Below, piece by piece: positions 7,182 to 9,698 of a stretch of 9,698 nucleotides of DNA. Every line of letters starts with the position of its first letter. The stretch's first letter is position 1. The stretch comes from UBA668 sp031366885 (GTDB taxonomy: Bacteria; Actinomycetota; Acidimicrobiia; Acidimicrobiales; Ilumatobacteraceae): positions 1 to 9,698 of the forward strand of contig JANLPB010000168.1 of NCBI GenBank assembly GCA_031366885.1, given 5' to 3'. A model generated the notes under the pieces. It was not told where the DNA came from, did not search any database, and saw nothing but the letters and a program-made list of their open reading frames with translations. Position numbers and translations under genes: made by a program.

Positions 7182-8071
7182 ACCCCGCTCGTCCCGCCCG
7201 TGGTGTCCTCTTCCGCGCAACGCTGTTCGCGTTGGCACTGCTGTCGCTGTGGTCAGCGCCGATCCTCAATGCGCAGGGCACCACCAGCGGCCCGGTGGTG
7301 ACCCTTGATCGCTACGAAATCGAGCCCGGTCAGCGGGTCGTGTTGAACATCGACGGTTTCGAATCGGCGAACGTCACTATCTCCTCCTGCGGAAACGAGG
7401 CTCGGCGGGGTTCAGTCGACTGCAACATGTACGCGAGCGAAGGCCTGAAGCTGGACACCGATGGCACATCCACTGTCATCCAGATACCGATCGCAGCGCC
7501 CCCCGCCCCCTGCCCGTGCGTGATCCGCGTGGCCAACAAGACGTTCGACGAAATTGCGATTGCACCGATCACGTTGATTGGTCACCCCGTCAAACCGGTC
7601 GTCGAAACGCCCGGTCAGCAGGGTGCGCTCGATGTGACAATTAGCGCGCACGCTGCACCGCCGGGTCTGTTCTCCAGTGCCCGCGCCAGCATGGGTGGCC
7701 CTGCGACCTACGAGGTCACAGTTACGGTGAAGAACACCTCGACAGTCCCGATCGCAAGGGTTTCCCTGGCTGGGTCAGTTGGTCGCCGCAACGACCAGCT
7801 GACCACGCTCACCTTCGATGATCCCGACCAGATTGCCGCCGGACGCACGTGGCAGCAGGTCGTGACGGCCGAGGTGCCTGGCCCCTCGCTCGGAACGCTT
7901 CAATGGCGGGTCGACGTCTCGGGCGCCGGTCCCACCGTGACTGCAACGGGCGCCACCGCGCAACGGCCGACGTTGCTGATCATCGTGGTTCTGTTCTTGG
8001 TCGCCGATGTGTTCTTGCTGGCCATCCGCTTCGTCATCCGCCGTCGCCACCGCGAGGCTGTCAGCGTGTAG
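7178..8071 (+). CDS. Membrane-anchored Ig-like protein of the WxL/DUF916 cluster, function unknown
   Basis: A 297-aa protein I cannot assign to a named family. It has a signal peptide (about 1-32), an Ig-like beta domain (about 38-136) with four Cys (71, 82, 112, 114) including a CPC motif in PPAPCPCVIRVANK, a second beta domain (about 150-258) beginning LDVTISAHAAPPGLF with TYEVTVTVKNTSTVPI, and a C-terminal transmembrane helix (264-287) followed by basic IRRRHREAVSV. The PGQRVVLNIDGF stretch recalls the neocarzinostatin-like Ig fold, but that is weak. It overlaps the DUF916 gene by GTGA, so the two are probably made together and in similar amounts. Topology matches the upstream gene: extracellular beta domains, short cytoplasmic tail. 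The likely role is the third member of the surface complex. Its 3' end overlaps the convergent pyrC by 11 bp. Confidence 0.8.
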   Translation: MNPARPARGVLFRATLFALALLSLWSAPILNAQGTTSGPVVTLDRYEIEPGQRVVLNIDGFESANVTISSCGNEARRGSVDCNMYASEGLKLDTDGTSTVIQIPIAAPPAPCPCVIRVANKTFDEIAIAPITLIGHPVKPVVETPGQQGALDVTISAHAAPPGLFSSARASMGGPATYEVTVTVKNTSTVPIARVSLAGSVGRRNDQLTTLTFDDPDQIAAGRTWQQVVTAEVPGPSLGTLQWRVDVSGAGPTVTATGATAQRPTLLIIVVLFLVADVFLLAIRFVIRRRHREAVSV

Positions 8072-9359
8072 CGACGCTGTTCACCACGACGGCGTTGCCA
8101 TTGAAGATGGTGTGACGAACTTTGCCCGTCACCACTCGCCCGGCGTAGGGAGTGTTGTGGCTCTTGCTCGCCAACTGGGCGGGCACCACGGTCCACTTCT
8201 GGGCGGGGTCGAAGACTGTCAGGTTGGCGGGTTCCCCCACGACGATCGGGCGGCCGTGACGATCGGCCACTCCGGCTATGGCAGCGGGCTGCCAGCTCAG
8301 TGCTGCGACGACTGCGGCCAGCGGCATGTTCAGCTCGGTGATCGCCAGCGCGAGCGCCGTCTCCAACCCCAACATGCCGGGCGGGGCTTCGTCGAGCGGG
8401 ACTTCCTTCGTGTGCGCAGCGTGCGGCGCGTGGTCCGTGGCGATGGCATCGATGGTTCCGTCCGCGAGACCGGCCTTGATCGCGTCGATGTCGGCGCGGG
8501 TACGCAGTGGCGGGTTCACCTTGAACACCGGGTCGTAGCCACTCAGTTGTTCGTCCGTGAGCGTGAAGTGATGCGGCGCGGCCTCGGCGGTGACGGGCAG
8601 GCCGTCGGCCTTCGCTGCGCGGACCAGTTGCACGCTTCGCACAGTCGACAGGTGCAGGAAGTGCATCGGCACACCCGTCAGCCGAACGAGTTCGATGTCG
8701 CGGAACACCATCAGCTCCTCGGCGATCGACGGCCAGCCGGGCAGACCCAACCGACTGCAGCAGGCACCCTCGTGCATCACCGCACCCTTGGTCAGCGAAG
8801 CCACTTCGCAGTGCTGTGCCAACACGATGCCCAGCGGCTTCGCATACTCGAGCGCGCGGCGCATCAGCTGCGCGTCTTGCACGCCGTTGCCGTCATCGGT
8901 GAACAGGTGCACGCCGGCGGCGGCCAGCTCGCCGTACGGCGCGAGCATCTGCCCGGCGCGGCCGACCGTGATGCAGCCGGCGGGAAGCACCTCGCACAGC
9001 CCAGCCTTCTTGCCCTGCGCGCGAACGAAATCGACAACGGCAACACTGTCCTGCGCCGGATCCGTATTGGGCATCGCCACAACAGCCGTGAAGCCACCGA
9101 GTGCTGCGGCCCGGCTTCCGGTCTCGATGGTTTCCGCTTCTTCCTTGCCCGGCTCGCGCAGGTGCACGTGAAGGTCGACGAAGCCGGGGGACACGGTGCA
9201 GCCCTTCGCGTCGAGCACGGTGTCGGTCGCCGTAGCGAGCCCGGCTCCGATGGCGCTGATCCGGCCGTTCTCGATGGCAACGTCGCCCGCCCGCTCGCCG
9301 GTCTGGTCCAGCAGCGTGCCGCCGGTGATCACGATGCGACTCATGCCCCTGCCGTTCAT
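8061..9359 (-). CDS. pyrC: Dihydroorotase (class I)
   Basis: Third step of de novo pyrimidine synthesis: reversible cyclisation of N-carbamoyl-L-aspartate to dihydroorotate, in the cytoplasm. At 432 aa it has the class I (Bacillus-type) length. Metal and substrate residues are all visible: DLHVHLREPG (His64, His66, Arg68), AMPNTDP (Asn98), FTDDGNG (Asp155/156), AQHCE (His183), HLST (His236) and ATDHAPH (Asp309, His313). The C-terminal part (ANLTVFDP, SHNTPYAGRVV) is typical of the amidohydrolase composite domain. The ATG at 9359 overlaps the pyrB stop as ATGA and has GGAG 8 bases upstream (9371-9368), so it is preferred to the in-frame ATG at 9344. pyrC is the last gene of its operon here; no carA follows, unlike many actinobacteria. 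Confidence 0.97.
   Translation of the reverse strand: MNGRGMSRIVITGGTLLDQTGERAGDVAIENGRISAIGAGLATATDTVLDAKGCTVSPGFVDLHVHLREPGKEEAETIETGSRAAALGGFTAVVAMPNTDPAQDSVAVVDFVRAQGKKAGLCEVLPAGCITVGRAGQMLAPYGELAAAGVHLFTDDGNGVQDAQLMRRALEYAKPLGIVLAQHCEVASLTKGAVMHEGACCSRLGLPGWPSIAEELMVFRDIELVRLTGVPMHFLHLSTVRSVQLVRAAKADGLPVTAEAAPHHFTLTDEQLSGYDPVFKVNPPLRTRADIDAIKAGLADGTIDAIATDHAPHAAHTKEVPLDEAPPGMLGLETALALAITELNMPLAAVVAALSWQPAAIAGVADRHGRPIVVGEPANLTVFDPAQKWTVVPAQLASKSHNTPYAGRVVTGKVRHTIFNGNAVVVNSVATR
8062..8079. terminator. Small hairpin at the convergent gene ends
   Basis: CAGCGT (8062-8067) and ACGCTG (8074-8079) form a perfect 6-bp stem around a 6-base loop, exactly where the surface gene and pyrC stop. It could slow polymerase from either side, but there is no T-run on either strand and a 6-bp match may be chance. 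Confidence 0.25.
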
Positions 9360-9698
9360 GATGACGTCTCCGTTCGATTCAAGTCGCTGCCCGAACCAAG
9401 TAGCCAGAACAGCACGGCCATGCGGACGGCGACCCCATTGGTGACCTGATTGAGGATCACCGAGCCGGGCATCTCGCCAGGATCCGCAACCATCTCTACC
9501 CCGCGGTTCATCGGCCCTGGGTGCATGACGAGAGCATGAGGTGCGAGCCGCGCGGCGCGAGCAGGCGTGAGGCCGTACAGCGCCGATTATTCGTGCAGCG
9601 ACGGCAGCAGCGCGTCGTCCATTCGCTCGCGTTGCACACGCTTCAGGTACTGCACGTCTAGCTCGGGCAGGAGCGAATCGAGGTCGTGGCTGACCTCG
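9356..9698 (-). pseudogene. pyrB: Aspartate carbamoyltransferase, C-terminal part, interrupted by an in-frame TAA
   Basis: Second step of pyrimidine synthesis (carbamoyl phosphate plus aspartate to carbamoyl aspartate). Only the last 114 codons are in the window; the 5' part lies beyond the right edge. They encode the aspartate-binding domain: VQYLKRVQRERM (Arg and Gln equivalent to E. coli Arg229 and Gln231), SALYGLT, HPGPMNRGVE, and VTNGVAVRMAVLFWLLG near the end. The frame contains a TAA at 9589-9587, between LHE and SALYGLT, where family members have a Tyr (REY-x-x-LYGLT). One base change from TAC or TAT would explain it; there is no frameshift and the family match resumes at once. Without readthrough the product would lose its last roughly 75 residues, including the HPGP loop, and should be inactive. 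Either a real nonsense mutation or a base error; identity as pyrB is firm, the pseudogene status is not. Confidence 0.75.

Noticed and set aside
8007..9449. 480-codon plus-strand open frame opposite pyrC
   Set aside because: It mirrors the complete dihydroorotase gene; the translation is compositionally odd and matches no family.

Overview
The window reads as a GC-rich chromosome segment from an actinobacterium. The evidence is compact ATGA/GTGA gene overlaps, GTG and TTG starts, a Streptomyces-like PHO box, and secreted beta-sandwich proteins typical of Actinomycetota. A member of the Acidimicrobiia is my best guess, but that is inference; no rRNA or other phylogenetic marker is present.

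Layout, left to right. Positions 2-2753 (+) hold a translationally coupled phosphate ABC transporter core: the 3' part of pstC, then pstA, then pstB, each overlapping the next by the 4 bases ATGA. A 147-bp gap follows. It contains a candidate PHO box made of four 11-bp units and an extended -10 hexamer. Positions 2901-8071 (+) hold four genes for exported proteins: a PstS-like binding protein without a lipobox; a 605-aa surface protein with two fibronectin type III domains and a WxL-like C-terminal domain; a membrane-anchored DUF916-type protein (the partner family of WxL proteins in Firmicutes); and a second membrane-anchored, Cys-containing Ig-like protein. Between the second and third of these lies an 11-bp perfect stem-loop with a 12-bp tandem duplication in its 3' half. 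Positions 8061-9698 (-) hold the end of a pyrimidine operon: pyrB, then pyrC, again coupled by ATGA. pyrC converges on the last surface gene and overlaps it by 11 bp. The visible part of pyrB carries an in-frame TAA where the family has a Tyr codon.

How the parts may work together. PstC and PstA form the phosphate channel and PstB powers it. The PHO box sits in front of the PstS-like gene, not in front of pstC (whose own upstream region is outside the window). This suggests that phosphate starvation induces the binding protein and perhaps the surface genes behind it. The WxL-like, DUF916 and Ig-like genes look like a three-part envelope complex: one secreted protein and two anchored partners. 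Its link to phosphate is inferred only from position. This PHO-linked module is the most interesting content of the window. No canonical phoU is present. No gene-free stretch exceeds 300 bases.
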